A program made the translations under genes and the position numbers. DNA of 64,000 bases, taken from the NCBI RefSeq assembly GCF_007641235.1, contig NZ_CP038157.1, positions 1,116,001-1,180,000 on the forward strand, given 5' to 3'. The notes below the pieces were generated by a model that was not told where the DNA came from, did no database searches, and saw only the letters and a program-made list of their open reading frames with translations. Each line of letters starts with the position of its first letter. Positions within the stretch are counted from its first letter, which is position 1. Below are positions 18,206 to 26,850 of the stretch, piece after piece. The stretch comes from Corynebacterium sanguinis (GTDB taxonomy: Bacteria; Actinomycetota; Actinomycetes; Mycobacteriales; Mycobacteriaceae).

Positions 18206-18575
18206 CCGCATTGAACTCAAAGGCCTGCGCATCCACGCGAACCACGGCGTGCTCGAGCACGAAACGCGCCATGGCCAGGGGTTTAGCTTGGACATTGTGT
18301 GCTGGCTCGACTTTGCCGACGCCGCCGCCACCGATGACCTGACGCTCACCGTCAACTACGCCGAACTGGCTCAGCTCGCGCACGACATCGCCGCGGGCGC
18401 GCCGCGCCAGTTGATTGAAACCGTCGCCTCCGAGATCGCCGACGCCGCGCTGCGCTCGTTTGAGGCCCTGCACGCGGTCGAGGTCACGGTGCACAAGCCG
18501 CACGCGCCGATCCCGCTGCTTTTCGACGACGTCGCCGTCGTCGCGCGCCGCTCCCGGAAGAACCTCAAGGCCTAA
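18198..18575 (+). CDS. folB: Dihydroneopterin aldolase
   Basis: A 125-residue enzyme cutting dihydroneopterin to 6-hydroxymethyl-dihydropterin and glycolaldehyde. The family start IELKGLRIHANHGVLEHE and the later VTVHKPHAPIP are typical. Start GTG 18198 overlaps the folP stop by 8 nt. folK follows after 3 nt, so product and next enzyme are encoded together. Confidence 0.95.
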   Translation: MADRIELKGLRIHANHGVLEHETRHGQGFSLDIVCWLDFADAAATDDLTLTVNYAELAQLAHDIAAGAPRQLIETVASEIADAALRSFEALHAVEVTVHKPHAPIPLLFDDVAVVARRSRKNLKA

Positions 18576-18578
18576 GCC

Positions 18579-19037
18579 ATGCGCGCTGTGCTCTCGACCG
18601 GCTCCAACATGGAGGATTCCCGCGCGCACTTGGCGAGCGTCGTCGACGAGTTCGCCGCCGAGCTCGTCGCCGCGTCCTCCCTCTACGCCACCGCGCCGTG
18701 GGGCGGGGTTGAGCAGGACGACTTCCTCAACCAGGTGCTCATCGTCGACGTCGAGCAGAGTCCCCGCGAGCTGCTGCGACGCTGCCAGAGCCTCGAGCAG
18801 CGCGCGCGCCGCGTCCGTAAGAAGCGCTGGGGCCCGCGCACGTTGGATGTGGATATCGTGCTTATCGACGGCTTCTTCTCACGTGATCCCGAGCTCACCG
18901 TGCCCCACCCCCGCGCCCACGAACGCGCCTTCGTGCTCGTGCCCTGGCTAGAGATCGACCCGGATGCCCATCTTGGGGACCGAAGCGTTGCGGGGATCGT
19001 CGATATGCTGGGTGCGGAAGGGGTGAGAAAGCTGTGA
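18579..19037 (+). CDS. folK: 6-hydroxymethyl-dihydropterin pyrophosphokinase
   Basis: A 152-residue HPPK that pyrophosphorylates the pterin for FolP. The signature RWGPRTLDVDIVLID (near 87) carries the Mg-binding Asp pair, and the N-terminus has the STGSNM form of the usual LGSN start. It ends in a GTGA overlap with the next gene. Confidence 0.96.
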   Translation: MRAVLSTGSNMEDSRAHLASVVDEFAAELVAASSLYATAPWGGVEQDDFLNQVLIVDVEQSPRELLRRCQSLEQRARRVRKKRWGPRTLDVDIVLIDGFFSRDPELTVPHPRAHERAFVLVPWLEIDPDAHLGDRSVAGIVDMLGAEGVRKL

Positions 19038-19501
19038 CGAGGATCTCCATACCCGCGCTCGTGGCGCTCGCCGGGTTCATGGCCGCGGCGGTGTTCATTC
19101 TCGTGCGCAGGTTCTACGGGGCGCTGAGCACCATCGGGCTGAGCGCCTCGATGCCGCTGTGGATCGTCGCCGCCGTGTGCCTGTTTGTGGCCTACATGGT
19201 GAAAAAGCGACGCGAGGAAGGCAAGGTGGGCTTGGACCGCTCCCAGCTCAACCCGATGATGGCGGCGAACTTCATGCTGCTGGGCAAAGCCAGCGCCTGG
19301 GCCGGAGCCGTGTGCGCCGGGGCGTTCGCGGGCCTGCTCGTCTACATCGCACCGCGCCTCGACCTGCTTGCGGCCGCCCAAGCGGACCTGCCCGGCACGC
19401 TGTCCGGAACCCTCGGGGGGCTCGCGCTGGCGGTCGCCGGGGTCGTGTTGGAGCGCGCCTGTGAGGTGTCGCCACCTACTCAGGGCGAGGCGGTTGGTTA
19501 A
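19034..19501 (+). CDS. DUF3180 membrane protein
   Basis: A 155-residue protein with four predicted transmembrane helices (about 7-27, 38-57, 85-107, 120-140) and a conserved cytoplasmic loop after the second helix. DUF3180 proteins are always found just after folK in mycolata (Rv3605c position) and have no known function. Start GTG overlaps the folK stop. Confidence 0.88.
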   Translation: MTRISIPALVALAGFMAAAVFILVRRFYGALSTIGLSASMPLWIVAAVCLFVAYMVKKRREEGKVGLDRSQLNPMMAANFMLLGKASAWAGAVCAGAFAGLLVYIAPRLDLLAAAQADLPGTLSGTLGGLALAVAGVVLERACEVSPPTQGEAVG

Positions 19502-19505
19502 GGTG

Positions 19506-20513
19506 ATGACCATGAATGCCGAGAACACGAAACGCGACAACGCTACATTGTGGATCGTCGTGCCCTTCGCACTCGCCATCGTGGGCACCGTGGTGATGCT
19601 GTTCACCAACTCGGCGAACGTCCTCAAAGTTTCCCTCATCCTCGCTTTGTGGGCGGCCGTTGCCGGGATCATCCTGGTTACCCGGCTGCGCCGCGACCGC
19701 GATCAGGCGCAGCGCGAACTGGTGGCCCGTTCCGAACGCTTCGAGGCCGAGCTCGACGCCGCGCAGGCGCGCGGCGAGGCGGACCGGGTACTGCTCGAGC
19801 GCGCGCGCAGCGGTTCTGACACCGCAAGCAGCATCGATGTCGAGGTGCTGCGCGAGATTCAGGCCGAGCTCGCCCGGCTGCGCGCGCAACTCGAAGAACT
19901 GTCCGGGAGGTACTTCGAGTACGAGCCCGCCGCGCTGCGCGCCCAGGCCCGGCGCATCGCCGAGCTGGAGGAAGCAGCCGGGTCGTCGAAGGTGGAGCCG
20001 GAGCCAGTGGCGCCGGAGCCTGAGCCGGTGGCGGTGGTCGCGGAGCCTGAGCCGATGGAGCCTGAGCCCGAGCCTGAGTCGGTGGCCGCCAAGCCTGCCT
20101 CGGGCCCGTCGACCGATGACACCGCGAAACTGCAGCGCGTGCGTGAATCGGCCCCGGCGGCCAAGCGCACGACACCCGCGCCTGGGCCGTCGCGCCCGGC
20201 GGGAGCGCCGACGTTCGATGCGGTCGCGGGCTGGGTCGGCGAGCGCCGCGAGACGATCAATGACGCCCACAATCCCCTGTCGAAGCTCATCAGCGAGCGG
20301 CAGGCGGAGAAGTTCGAAGAACCAGCGCAACCGGCGCCCAAGCCGGCGCCCAAGCCAGCTCCCAAACCGGCACCCGAACCCGCACCGAAGCCTGCTGCCG
20401 AGCCCGCACAGAAGCCAGAGACACACGGGGGCCGCCGTCGCCGCGACGAGCACGGCCGTAGCTCGCTGACCGTGGCGGAGCTTCTGGCGCGGGCCGAAAG
20501 GAACGCTGAATAG
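19506..20513 (+). CDS. Membrane protein with long Pro/Glu/Ala-rich cytoplasmic region
   Basis: A 335-residue protein with two transmembrane helices near the N-terminus (about 13-33 and 39-58), an Arg/Glu-rich, probably coiled-coil segment (about 60-155) and a low-complexity tail with repeated PEPEP and PAPKPAPK blocks (about 160-320). It matches in position and build the conserved gene following DUF3180 in corynebacteria (perhaps DUF6779). A GTG at 19503 is an equal start choice. Function unknown; the tail suggests a periplasm-independent scaffold. Confidence 0.75.
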   Translation: MTMNAENTKRDNATLWIVVPFALAIVGTVVMLFTNSANVLKVSLILALWAAVAGIILVTRLRRDRDQAQRELVARSERFEAELDAAQARGEADRVLLERARSGSDTASSIDVEVLREIQAELARLRAQLEELSGRYFEYEPAALRAQARRIAELEEAAGSSKVEPEPVAPEPEPVAVVAEPEPMEPEPEPESVAAKPASGPSTDDTAKLQRVRESAPAAKRTTPAPGPSRPAGAPTFDAVAGWVGERRETINDAHNPLSKLISERQAEKFEEPAQPAPKPAPKPAPKPAPEPAPKPAAEPAQKPETHGGRRRRDEHGRSSLTVAELLARAERNAE

Positions 20514-21221
20514 ATGGCGCCACGCCTCACCATTGGTGCGGTTGTCACGGAAACGGAACTCTCGCGCGCGCTCGCTCGCGCGGGCCACACGGTGCGCGGC
20601 CTCGACGCGCGCAACCCCGGCAGCGTCGCGGATGTCGACGCGGTGCTTCTCGACATGTCCGACACCGTGCGCATCGCGGAACTCGCCGACGCGTTCGCCG
20701 CCTACGTCCGGCCGCGCCAGATGTTCATCCACACGGCGCTTGCGCAGGGAGCGCAGCTTCTCGACGCCGTCGAGACGCGCGGGGCGATCGTCATGGCGGC
20801 GCACAACGTGTTTTCCAACCATTGGGTGACATCGGCCGCCGACGAGCTCGGGGAAACGGTGATCGGCCTGCTCATCGCGGAGATCGGCGGGATGTCGCAC
20901 ACAATCGCGGACAGTCAGCGGATGCGCGCCGCCGCCGCACTGCGCATCCAGGCGCACGAAAGTGTGCTGCGTGCCGACTCCTTCGACCTCCTGTCTTCTG
21001 CCGTGGAGTCGTTGGAGGCGTTCGGCCACGAGTACAGTGTGGCGCCGCGTGGGAGCGTCGATAAGCTAAGCCCCGCGGAGCTGGAACGGATGCGCCAGGC
21101 GATTGATGACCCGGGCGTGGCCGCTTTGTTCGTGGAGCTGCAGAGGCGCTCGGCGCAGCAGCTTGGCGACGCCGAGACCGAGCTGTGGTCGATGTTTACA
21201 ACGAATCAGGAAGGAAAGTAA
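20514..21221 (+). CDS. Rossmann-like / 6PGD-fold domain protein (DUF2520-like)
   Basis: A 235-residue protein equivalent by position to Rv3603c, between the folate genes and panC. The N-terminus TIGAVVTETELSRALARAGHTV replaces the normal glycine-rich dinucleotide loop, so cofactor binding is doubtful. The C-terminal helical half resembles DUF2520. Stop and the start of the PanC-like gene are adjacent (TAA GTG), with AGGAAGG as ribosome-binding site. Function unknown. Confidence 0.7.
   Translation: MAPRLTIGAVVTETELSRALARAGHTVRGLDARNPGSVADVDAVLLDMSDTVRIAELADAFAAYVRPRQMFIHTALAQGAQLLDAVETRGAIVMAAHNVFSNHWVTSAADELGETVIGLLIAEIGGMSHTIADSQRMRAAAALRIQAHESVLRADSFDLLSSAVESLEAFGHEYSVAPRGSVDKLSPAELERMRQAIDDPGVAALFVELQRRSAQQLGDAETELWSMFTTNQEGK
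21055..21067 (-). repeat. 13-mer CGCTTNTCGACGC, one-mismatch copy
   Basis: Reads AGCTTATCGACGC on the minus strand, inside the Rossmann-like gene. Confidence 0.45.
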
Positions 21222-22013
21222 GTGGCTTTCGAACCAGGCGCGGCCGTGGTGGTGACGGACCCGGTGCAGCTAGCCACCTACGGCAGGGCGTTTCGCAAGG
21301 TGGGCAAGTCCGTCGTGGTCGTGCCGCTGGGCGAGGGGATCCACGCCGGGCACGTGCAGCTCATCCGCGCGGCGCGTGCGCTGCTCGGGGCAGTGGTGAT
21401 GGTGACCTACTCCGGCGAAAAGGTCCCGGAGGTCTTCGCCGCGGAGAAGGTTGACGTGGTGTTTCACGGTTGCCTCGGCGGCGGCGTGTGCGTATCCACC
21501 GGCATCGACCACCTCGAGGACGCCGGGGAGATCGACGCGGCGGTCGGCAGCGTCATCGCCGCGGCGGGTGCGACGCACGCGACCGACATCGTGCTGGGGG
21601 AGAAGGACTTCGAGCTGCTCGTCGCGCTGCAGCGGGCGGTGACGGCGCTGCGCATGGAGGTCAAGCTGCACAGTGTGCCGATCGTGCGGGCGTCGTCAGG
21701 CGTGGCGATGTCGCTGCGCAACGATCGCCTCGCGCAGATAGATTGCGAGAGGGCGCTGGCGCTGTCGGCGGCGCTGACCGCCGGGGCCCACGTCGCCGAG
21801 CGCGGCGCGGACGAGGTGCTCGCCACCGCACGCGGGGTGCTCGAGGCGGCCGGTGTTTCGCACGACTACCTCCAGCTGCGCTCGCTGGGCTTTGGGCCGG
21901 CGCCCGCGCAGGGCGACGCCCGCCTGCTCGGCGCGATCACTCTGGGCGGGGTCCGGCTGATTGACAACGTCGGCGTTCCTGTTGGGGTGGGGTTTAAAAA
22001 CATCGGGGGATAG
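21222..22013 (+). CDS. PanC-like nucleotidyltransferase, pantoate-binding residues missing
   Basis: A 263-residue member of the pantothenate synthetase family: HIGH-type motif HAGH near residue 41, GEKDFELL near 126, and a C-terminal KMSKS-type stretch MSLRN. True PanC binds pantoate with two glutamines, in NPxQF and in GEKDYQQ. Here the NPxQF loop of about 35 residues is replaced by an unrelated segment and the second Gln is Leu. The usual DGLAMSSRN is [10 protein letters not shown]. It probably keeps an adenylating fold but not pantoate ligation. It sits where panC lies in mycobacteria. Confidence 0.8.
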   Translation: MAFEPGAAVVVTDPVQLATYGRAFRKVGKSVVVVPLGEGIHAGHVQLIRAARALLGAVVMVTYSGEKVPEVFAAEKVDVVFHGCLGGGVCVSTGIDHLEDAGEIDAAVGSVIAAAGATHATDIVLGEKDFELLVALQRAVTALRMEVKLHSVPIVRASSGVAMSLRNDRLAQIDCERALALSAALTAGAHVAERGADEVLATARGVLEAAGVSHDYLQLRSLGFGPAPAQGDARLLGAITLGGVRLIDNVGVPVGVGFKNIGG

Positions 22014-22050
22014 CTGCGAGGTCGAGTTCGCCCCGCCGCGTCGCCCCGAC

Positions 22051-22056
22051 TACCCT
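22051..22056 (+). promoter_or_regulatory. -10 box TACCCT, leaderless lysS
   Basis: TACCCT ends 7 nt before the GTG at 22064. Confidence 0.55.
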
Positions 22057-22063
22057 TGAGCAG

Positions 22064-23626
22064 GTGACTAACCAGAGCCAGGACATCAGTGAGCAGCAGC
22101 AGTTTCGGCGGGCAAAGCGCCAAAAGCTTATCGACGACGGACGTGGCGCCTACCCCGTCTCGGTCGACCGCACGACGTCTTTGAAGGACCTCCGCTCAGC
22201 TTATGTCGTCGTGGCCGAGGACGATGAACACACCCCGCCGGAGGGCGTGACTGCCCTGGGCCCGGGTGAGGAAACCCAGGATGTGGTCTCCGTCGCCGGG
22301 CGCATCATGTTCAAGCGCGACACCGGTAAGCTGTGCTTCGCGTCCCTGCAGGAGGGCGACGGCACCCAGCTGCAGGTCATGCTCTCGCTCGCCGAGGTCG
22401 GCGCCGATGCGCTGGCTAGCTGGAAGGACGACGTCGACCTCGGTGACATTGTGTCGGTGACCGGGCGCGTGATCGCGTCGAAACGCGGCGAACTTTCGGT
22501 GATGGCGTCGTCGTGGCAGATGGCGTCGAAGGCGCTGCGCCCGCTGCCGGTCGCGTTCGCCGAGATGAACGAGGAGCAGCGCGTTCGCCACCGCTACACG
22601 GACCTGATCATGCGCTCCGCCGCGCGCGACAACGCGATGACCCGTATCAAGGTCATCGCGGCGGTGCGCAAGTACCTCACCGGCCTGGATTTCGTCGAGG
22701 TCGAGACCCCGATGCTGCAGACGCTGCACGGCGGGGCGGCGGCGCGCCCCTTCGTCACCCGCTCCAACGCCCTCGACATAGACCTCTACCTGCGCATCGC
22801 TCCCGAGCTGTACCTGAAGCGCTGCGTCGTCGGCGGCATCGAGCGGGTCTTCGAGATCAACCGGAACTTCCGCAACGAGGGCGTGGATTCCTCGCACTCG
22901 CCGGAGTTCACCATGTTGGAGACCTACCAGGCGTGGGGCACCTACGCCGATGGCGCGAAGTTGACGAAGGGCCTCGTGCAGTTCTGCGCCGAGGAAGTCT
23001 TCGGCTCGCAGAAGGTCACGCTTGCCGACGGCACCGTCTACGACTTCTCCGGCGAGTGGAAGGTGCTTCAGATGTACCCCTCGCTCAACGAGGCGCTGGC
23101 CCGGAAGTTCCCCGGCCAACCAGAGGTGACCATTGATTCCACGGTCGAGGAGCTGACCGCGATCGCCGAGGCCATTGGGCTGAAGGTACCCGCCAATGCG
23201 GGCTGGCTGCACGGCAAGCTCGTCGAGGAGATTTGGGAGGAGTTGTGCTCTGATCAGCTCTACGAGCCGACGTTTGTGACCAACTTCCCCGTGGAGACCT
23301 CGCCGTTGACCCGCGACCACCGCGATCAACCCGGGGTGACCGAGAAGTGGGACCTCTACATCCGCGGCTTCGAGCTGGCCACCGGGTATTCGGAACTGGT
23401 GGATCCGGTGATCCAGCGCGAGCGCTTCGTCGACCAGGCGCGCCTTGCCGCGCACGGTGACGACGAAGCCATGGTGCTCGACGAGGACTTCCTCGCCGCG
23501 ATGGAGCAGGGGATGCCGCCGACCGCCGGAACCGGCATGGGTGTCGACCGCCTGCTCATGGCCCTGACCGGCCTGGGAATCCGGGAGACGGTGCTGTTCC
23601 CCATGGTCAAGCCTGAAACTAATTAG
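22064..23626 (+). CDS. lysS: Lysyl-tRNA synthetase (class II)
   Basis: Charges tRNA-Lys. A 520-residue enzyme with an OB-fold anticodon domain (about 75-185), class II motif 2 [18 protein letters not shown] (near 269) and motif 3 [15 protein letters not shown] (near 487). The start is GTG because the -10 box TACCCT sits 7 nt upstream. The gap of 50 bp to the PanC-like gene contains this promoter, so it is expressed separately from the folate operon. Confidence 0.97.
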   Translation: MTNQSQDISEQQQFRRAKRQKLIDDGRGAYPVSVDRTTSLKDLRSAYVVVAEDDEHTPPEGVTALGPGEETQDVVSVAGRIMFKRDTGKLCFASLQEGDGTQLQVMLSLAEVGADALASWKDDVDLGDIVSVTGRVIASKRGELSVMASSWQMASKALRPLPVAFAEMNEEQRVRHRYTDLIMRSAARDNAMTRIKVIAAVRKYLTGLDFVEVETPMLQTLHGGAAARPFVTRSNALDIDLYLRIAPELYLKRCVVGGIERVFEINRNFRNEGVDSSHSPEFTMLETYQAWGTYADGAKLTKGLVQFCAEEVFGSQKVTLADGTVYDFSGEWKVLQMYPSLNEALARKFPGQPEVTIDSTVEELTAIAEAIGLKVPANAGWLHGKLVEEIWEELCSDQLYEPTFVTNFPVETSPLTRDHRDQPGVTEKWDLYIRGFELATGYSELVDPVIQRERFVDQARLAAHGDDEAMVLDEDFLAAMEQGMPPTAGTGMGVDRLLMALTGLGIRETVLFPMVKPETN

Positions 23627-23660
23627 GTTTGCGAAATTAAAACCGGTTTACGGCTCGCAT

Positions 23661-23673
23661 CGCTTGTCGACGC
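23661..23673 (+). repeat. 13-mer CGCTTNTCGACGC, exact intergenic copy
   Basis: CGCTTGTCGACGC in the promoter region between lysS and the TM2 gene; the only exact copy outside coding sequence. Confidence 0.75.
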
Positions 23674-23724
23674 GGTAGGGTTGCGTACGGCTTTTCATAA
23701 CACTCGTACAAAAGGATAAATCTC

Positions 23725-24210
23725 GTGAGCACCATCTACCCCGGCCCCAACCATGAGGAATTCGACCGCGACGGTCTGCCCATCCGCAAGAAGGGTTCCG
23801 CCGGCGCGCAGCCGTCCAACCCGTTCGCGCAAACATACGCGGCAGCGGATCCGTACGCAGCGGCGGATCCTTTCGTGACCGTGCAGCCGCAGTACCCCGT
23901 GCAGCCGAGCGCGTACCCTCCGGTGCCCTACGCGCAGACCCCGTACGCCGTGGCCCCGAAGAGCAAGATCGTGGCTGCGTTGCTGTTTTTCTTCCTCGGA
24001 TCCTTCGGTATTGGTAACTTCTACCTGCACCAGAACAAGCGGGGTATTGCGAAGCTGATACTCACCTTCGTGGGCTTTATTACGGCGATCATCCTGATCG
24101 GATTCGTTATCCTGGCGGCGGTTGGTTTCTGGGCGCTGATCGAGACGATCCTGGTGCTCGTCGGCGCCGGCGGATACGACCGCGACGGCAGGGGAGTGCC
24201 GCTGGACTAG
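23725..24210 (+). CDS. TM2 domain-containing membrane protein
   Basis: A 161-residue protein with a Pro/Tyr/Ala-rich cytoplasmic head containing a short repeat (AAADPYAAADPF near 39), then the TM2 domain: KSKIVAALLFFFLGSFGIGNFYL (a helix with the conserved G-FG-H/N-FY turn), a charged link and a second long helix pair. TM2 proteins are small bacterial membrane proteins of unknown role. GTG 23725 follows AAAGGA. Array 3 starts within 10 bp of its stop. Confidence 0.85.
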   Translation: MSTIYPGPNHEEFDRDGLPIRKKGSAGAQPSNPFAQTYAAADPYAAADPFVTVQPQYPVQPSAYPPVPYAQTPYAVAPKSKIVAALLFFFLGSFGIGNFYLHQNKRGIAKLILTFVGFITAIILIGFVILAAVGFWALIETILVLVGAGGYDRDGRGVPLD

Positions 24211-24645
24211 GCCGAGACCTTTGGGTTTCGCTGGTGACCTAGGGTTTTCGCCTGGGTATTCTTTGACCGTGACATTTCGTCGGCTGAGATGTCACGGTCA
24301 AGCCGTTTCTGGCCGCGCCGACCTGGGGTTTTGCACCACGGCGTCCGTTGGCCGTGACATTTCACCGCCCGAGATGTCACGGTCAACCCAGAACCGCGAC
24401 AACTGACCTGGGGTTTTACACTGGGCAACCCGTTGACCGTGACATTCCACCGCCCGAGATGTCACGGTCAACCCAGAACCGCGACAACTGACCTGGGGTT
24501 TTACACTGGGCAACCCGTTGACCGTGACATTCCACCGCCCGAGATGTCACGGTCAAGCCGTTTCGGTACCCGGCAACCTGGGGTTTTGTGCCTCGGAACC
24601 CCCGACCGTGACATTCCACCGACCCACAACCGCCGACCAGGGGGC
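24211..24645 (+). repeat. 85-bp repeat array 3 (about 5 units)
   Basis: Dyad starts at 24264, 24349, 24434, 24519 and 24603 are spaced 85, 85, 85 and 84 bp, after two degenerate linker remnants right behind the TM2 stop. The arms are TTGACCGTGACAT and ATGTCACGGTCAA, a perfect 13-bp inverted repeat in several units, with a TCCACCGCCCGAG centre. Linkers contain GACCTGGGGTTTT. Two neighbouring units (24434 and 24519) are nearly identical, suggesting recent duplication. The linker reads in the TM2 gene's direction. Confidence 0.95.
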
Positions 24646-24664
24646 GTCGAGAAGCAAACGCGTA

Positions 24665-24693
24665 TTGCGATTTTGTTTTTCTATTACTAACAT
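24665..24693 (+). promoter_or_regulatory. PTS operon promoter
   Basis: TTGCGA (24665-24670) and TAACAT (24688-24693) are exactly 17 bp apart. The transcript would start near 24700 and carry the antitermination element. Confidence 0.65.
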
Positions 24694-24712
24694 CACCGAT
24701 AACACCAACCAA

Positions 24713-24750
24713 GGGTTGTTACCCGCCGCAGAAGCTGGCGGGGCAAGACC
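24713..24750 (+). promoter_or_regulatory. RAT: ribonucleic antiterminator for the BglG-type protein
   Basis: GGGTTGTTACCCGCC pairs imperfectly with GGCGGGGCAAGACC. This is the shape and partly the sequence of BglG/LicT RAT elements (GGxTTGTTACTG...CAGGCAAAACC). It overlaps the terminator that follows, so the two folds exclude each other. Confidence 0.82.
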
Positions 24751-24788
24751 TGGAGAGGTCGCGGTTTCGCGTTGTCTCCGGGTCTTTT
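24745..24788 (+). terminator. Conditional terminator in the PTS leader
   Basis: AAGACCTGGAG (24745-24755) can pair with CTCCGGGTCTT (24776-24786), followed by TT. The 5' arm shares six bases with the RAT, as in the E. coli bgl leader. Confidence 0.78.
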
Positions 24789-24811
24789 CGCATTTCGAAA
24801 GGAAGTGAACA

Positions 24812-26821
24812 GTGTCCACCACAACGTCCAGCCTGAGCGCGCAGGCGAAGGACATCCTCGACGGCGTCGGCGGCGCCGACAACATTGCCACGCTTACCCA
24901 CTGCGCAACCCGTTTGCGTTTTGAGCTTAACGACGCCTCCCTGGCCAACAAGGCCGCCCTCGAGGCCGTGCCGAAAGTCATGGGCGCCGTGCCCCAGGGA
25001 GGCTCCCACTACCAGGTCATCGTCGGCGGGGACGTCGCCAACGTGTACACGGCCATGAACAACCTGCCGGAAATGCGTGAGCGCTCCAACTCCGCCGTCA
25101 AGGCGCAGCAGCGCGCGAAGGCGCAGGGAAAGCTGCCCTGGCTCGACGCGTTTTTCGAGTACCTGTCCGATTCCTTCCGCCCGATCCTCGGCGTGCTGTT
25201 GGGCGCATCGCTGGTCATCGCGTTCGCCGCGGTGATGGACGCGCTGGGCCTCGTCGATTTCCGCGCCGAGGTCAAGAGCCCGGGCTGGCAGTTCGTCGAC
25301 GCGATGTGGAGCTCGGTGTTCTTCTTCCTGCCGGTCATGGTGGCCTACAACGCGGGCAAGAAGCTGGGGATCGACCCCTGGGTCCCGGCGGCCGTGATGC
25401 TGGCGTTGTTCACCCCGAACTTCACCGGCTTGGCGGATCACCCGGACGCCGTGACAACCCAGAACGCCCTGCTGGGCAGCGAGGTCACGCGCGTGGATGT
25501 ATTCGGCCTGCCCATGTACCTGCCCGACTACAACGGCAACGTCTTCGTGCCGCTGATCATGGCGGCGATCGCAGCAGTTGTGTACAAGGGCCTGCAGAAG
25601 ATCATTCCCTCTGCTGTCCACATGGTCTTCGTGCCGTTTTTCACCCTGCTGGTGATGATCCCCCTGACCGCCCTGGCGATCGGGCCCTTCGGTTACGCCC
25701 TCGGCGCCTGGATCGGCACCGGACTCGCGTTCTTGAACACCAACGCCCCGTTCGTTTTCGCCATCGCCATCCCAATGCTGTACCCCTTCCTTGTCCCGCT
25801 CGGCCTGCACTGGCCGCTCAACGCGCTGATGCTGGTCAACATCCAGACGCTGGGCTACGACTTCATCCAGGGCCCGATGGGCGTGTGGAACTTCGCCTGC
25901 TTCGGCGCCACCGCGGCTGTGCTGGCCATCTCCATGCGGGAGAAGGACAACGTGATGCGCCAGACCTCCGGTTCGGCGCTGGCGGCCGGCCTGTTCGGCG
26001 GCATCTCGGAGCCCTCGCTCTACGGCATCCACCTGCGCTACAAGCGCATCTACCCGCGCATGCTCGTCGGCTGCTTCGTCGGCGGCGTCACCATCGCGAT
26101 CCTGTCCGCGCCGTTCGCCGGCGTGCAAACCAACGCCTTCGTGTTCACCTCGCTTCTGACCATCTCGGTGTTTAACCCGGCGTGGGTTTACATCATCGCC
26201 ATCGCCGTGGCCTTCTTCACCTCCTTCGCGCTGATCTATATCAGCGACTACCGCACCGCGGAGGAAAAGGCTGCCGCACGAGAAGGCGCAGCGCAGTCGG
26301 CTGAACCAGCGCCCGCCGCACAGGAGCCCGCCCAAGAACCCGCCGCAGAAAAACCCGCAGCAACCACGCGCGTCCTCGCCCCCGCAGCCGGAGAAATCGT
26401 CGCGATGGAGGCGCTTGCTGATCCCGCGTTTTCCGCCGGCGCGCTCGGCCAGGCGGTCGGGGTTATCCCGGAGGCCGGCGAGGGCACGGTTGTCTCCCCG
26501 GTGGCCGGCACGGTGATCTCCGTGGCCAAGACCGGCCACGCCTACGGCATCAAGACGGCCGACGGCATCGAAATCCTCGTCCACATCGGGATCGACACGG
26601 TCAAGATGAAGGGAGAGGGCTTTGAGCCGCTGGTGGACAAGAAGCAAGAGGTCACCGAGGGCACCGAGCTGGCGCGGGTCAATTTCGCCGCGGTCAAGGC
26701 CGCGGGGTTTGACCCGACGGTGATCACCACGGTGGTCAACACCAAGGCCATGGCCGGTGTCGCCGACGTCGCCGACGGCACCGTCGGTGCGGGCGATCCC
26801 GTGCTGGAAGTAACCAGGTAG
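24812..26821 (+). CDS. bglF: PTS beta-glucoside/glucose-type transporter, EIIBCA
   Basis: A 669-residue permease that imports and phosphorylates a sugar. EIIB comes first (phospho-Cys in THCATRLRF near residue 31), then EIIC (about 115-480, eight to ten helices, with the GITEP-like motif GGISEPSLYG), an Ala/Pro/Glu-rich linker (about 485-520) and EIIA (phospho-His in EILVHIGIDT near 591). The order B-C-A is that of both BglF and corynebacterial PtsG; the RAT leader and antiterminator next door favour a beta-glucoside-type, substrate-induced system. GTG 24812 follows AAAGGAAG. Confidence 0.9.
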   Translation: MSTTTSSLSAQAKDILDGVGGADNIATLTHCATRLRFELNDASLANKAALEAVPKVMGAVPQGGSHYQVIVGGDVANVYTAMNNLPEMRERSNSAVKAQQRAKAQGKLPWLDAFFEYLSDSFRPILGVLLGASLVIAFAAVMDALGLVDFRAEVKSPGWQFVDAMWSSVFFFLPVMVAYNAGKKLGIDPWVPAAVMLALFTPNFTGLADHPDAVTTQNALLGSEVTRVDVFGLPMYLPDYNGNVFVPLIMAAIAAVVYKGLQKIIPSAVHMVFVPFFTLLVMIPLTALAIGPFGYALGAWIGTGLAFLNTNAPFVFAIAIPMLYPFLVPLGLHWPLNALMLVNIQTLGYDFIQGPMGVWNFACFGATAAVLAISMREKDNVMRQTSGSALAAGLFGGISEPSLYGIHLRYKRIYPRMLVGCFVGGVTIAILSAPFAGVQTNAFVFTSLLTISVFNPAWVYIIAIAVAFFTSFALIYISDYRTAEEKAAAREGAAQSAEPAPAAQEPAQEPAAEKPAATTRVLAPAAGEIVAMEALADPAFSAGALGQAVGVIPEAGEGTVVSPVAGTVISVAKTGHAYGIKTADGIEILVHIGIDTVKMKGEGFEPLVDKKQEVTEGTELARVNFAAVKAAGFDPTVITTVVNTKAMAGVADVADGTVGAGDPVLEVTR

Positions 26822-26836
26822 AAGCACGGGCCCGGC

Positions 26837-26842
26837 TACACT
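26837..26842 (+). promoter_or_regulatory. -10 box TACACT, leaderless promoter for bglG-type gene
   Basis: TACACT ends 8 nt before the ATG at 26851, giving the antiterminator its own supply independent of the RAT. Confidence 0.5.
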
Positions 26843-26850
26843 TTCAACGC

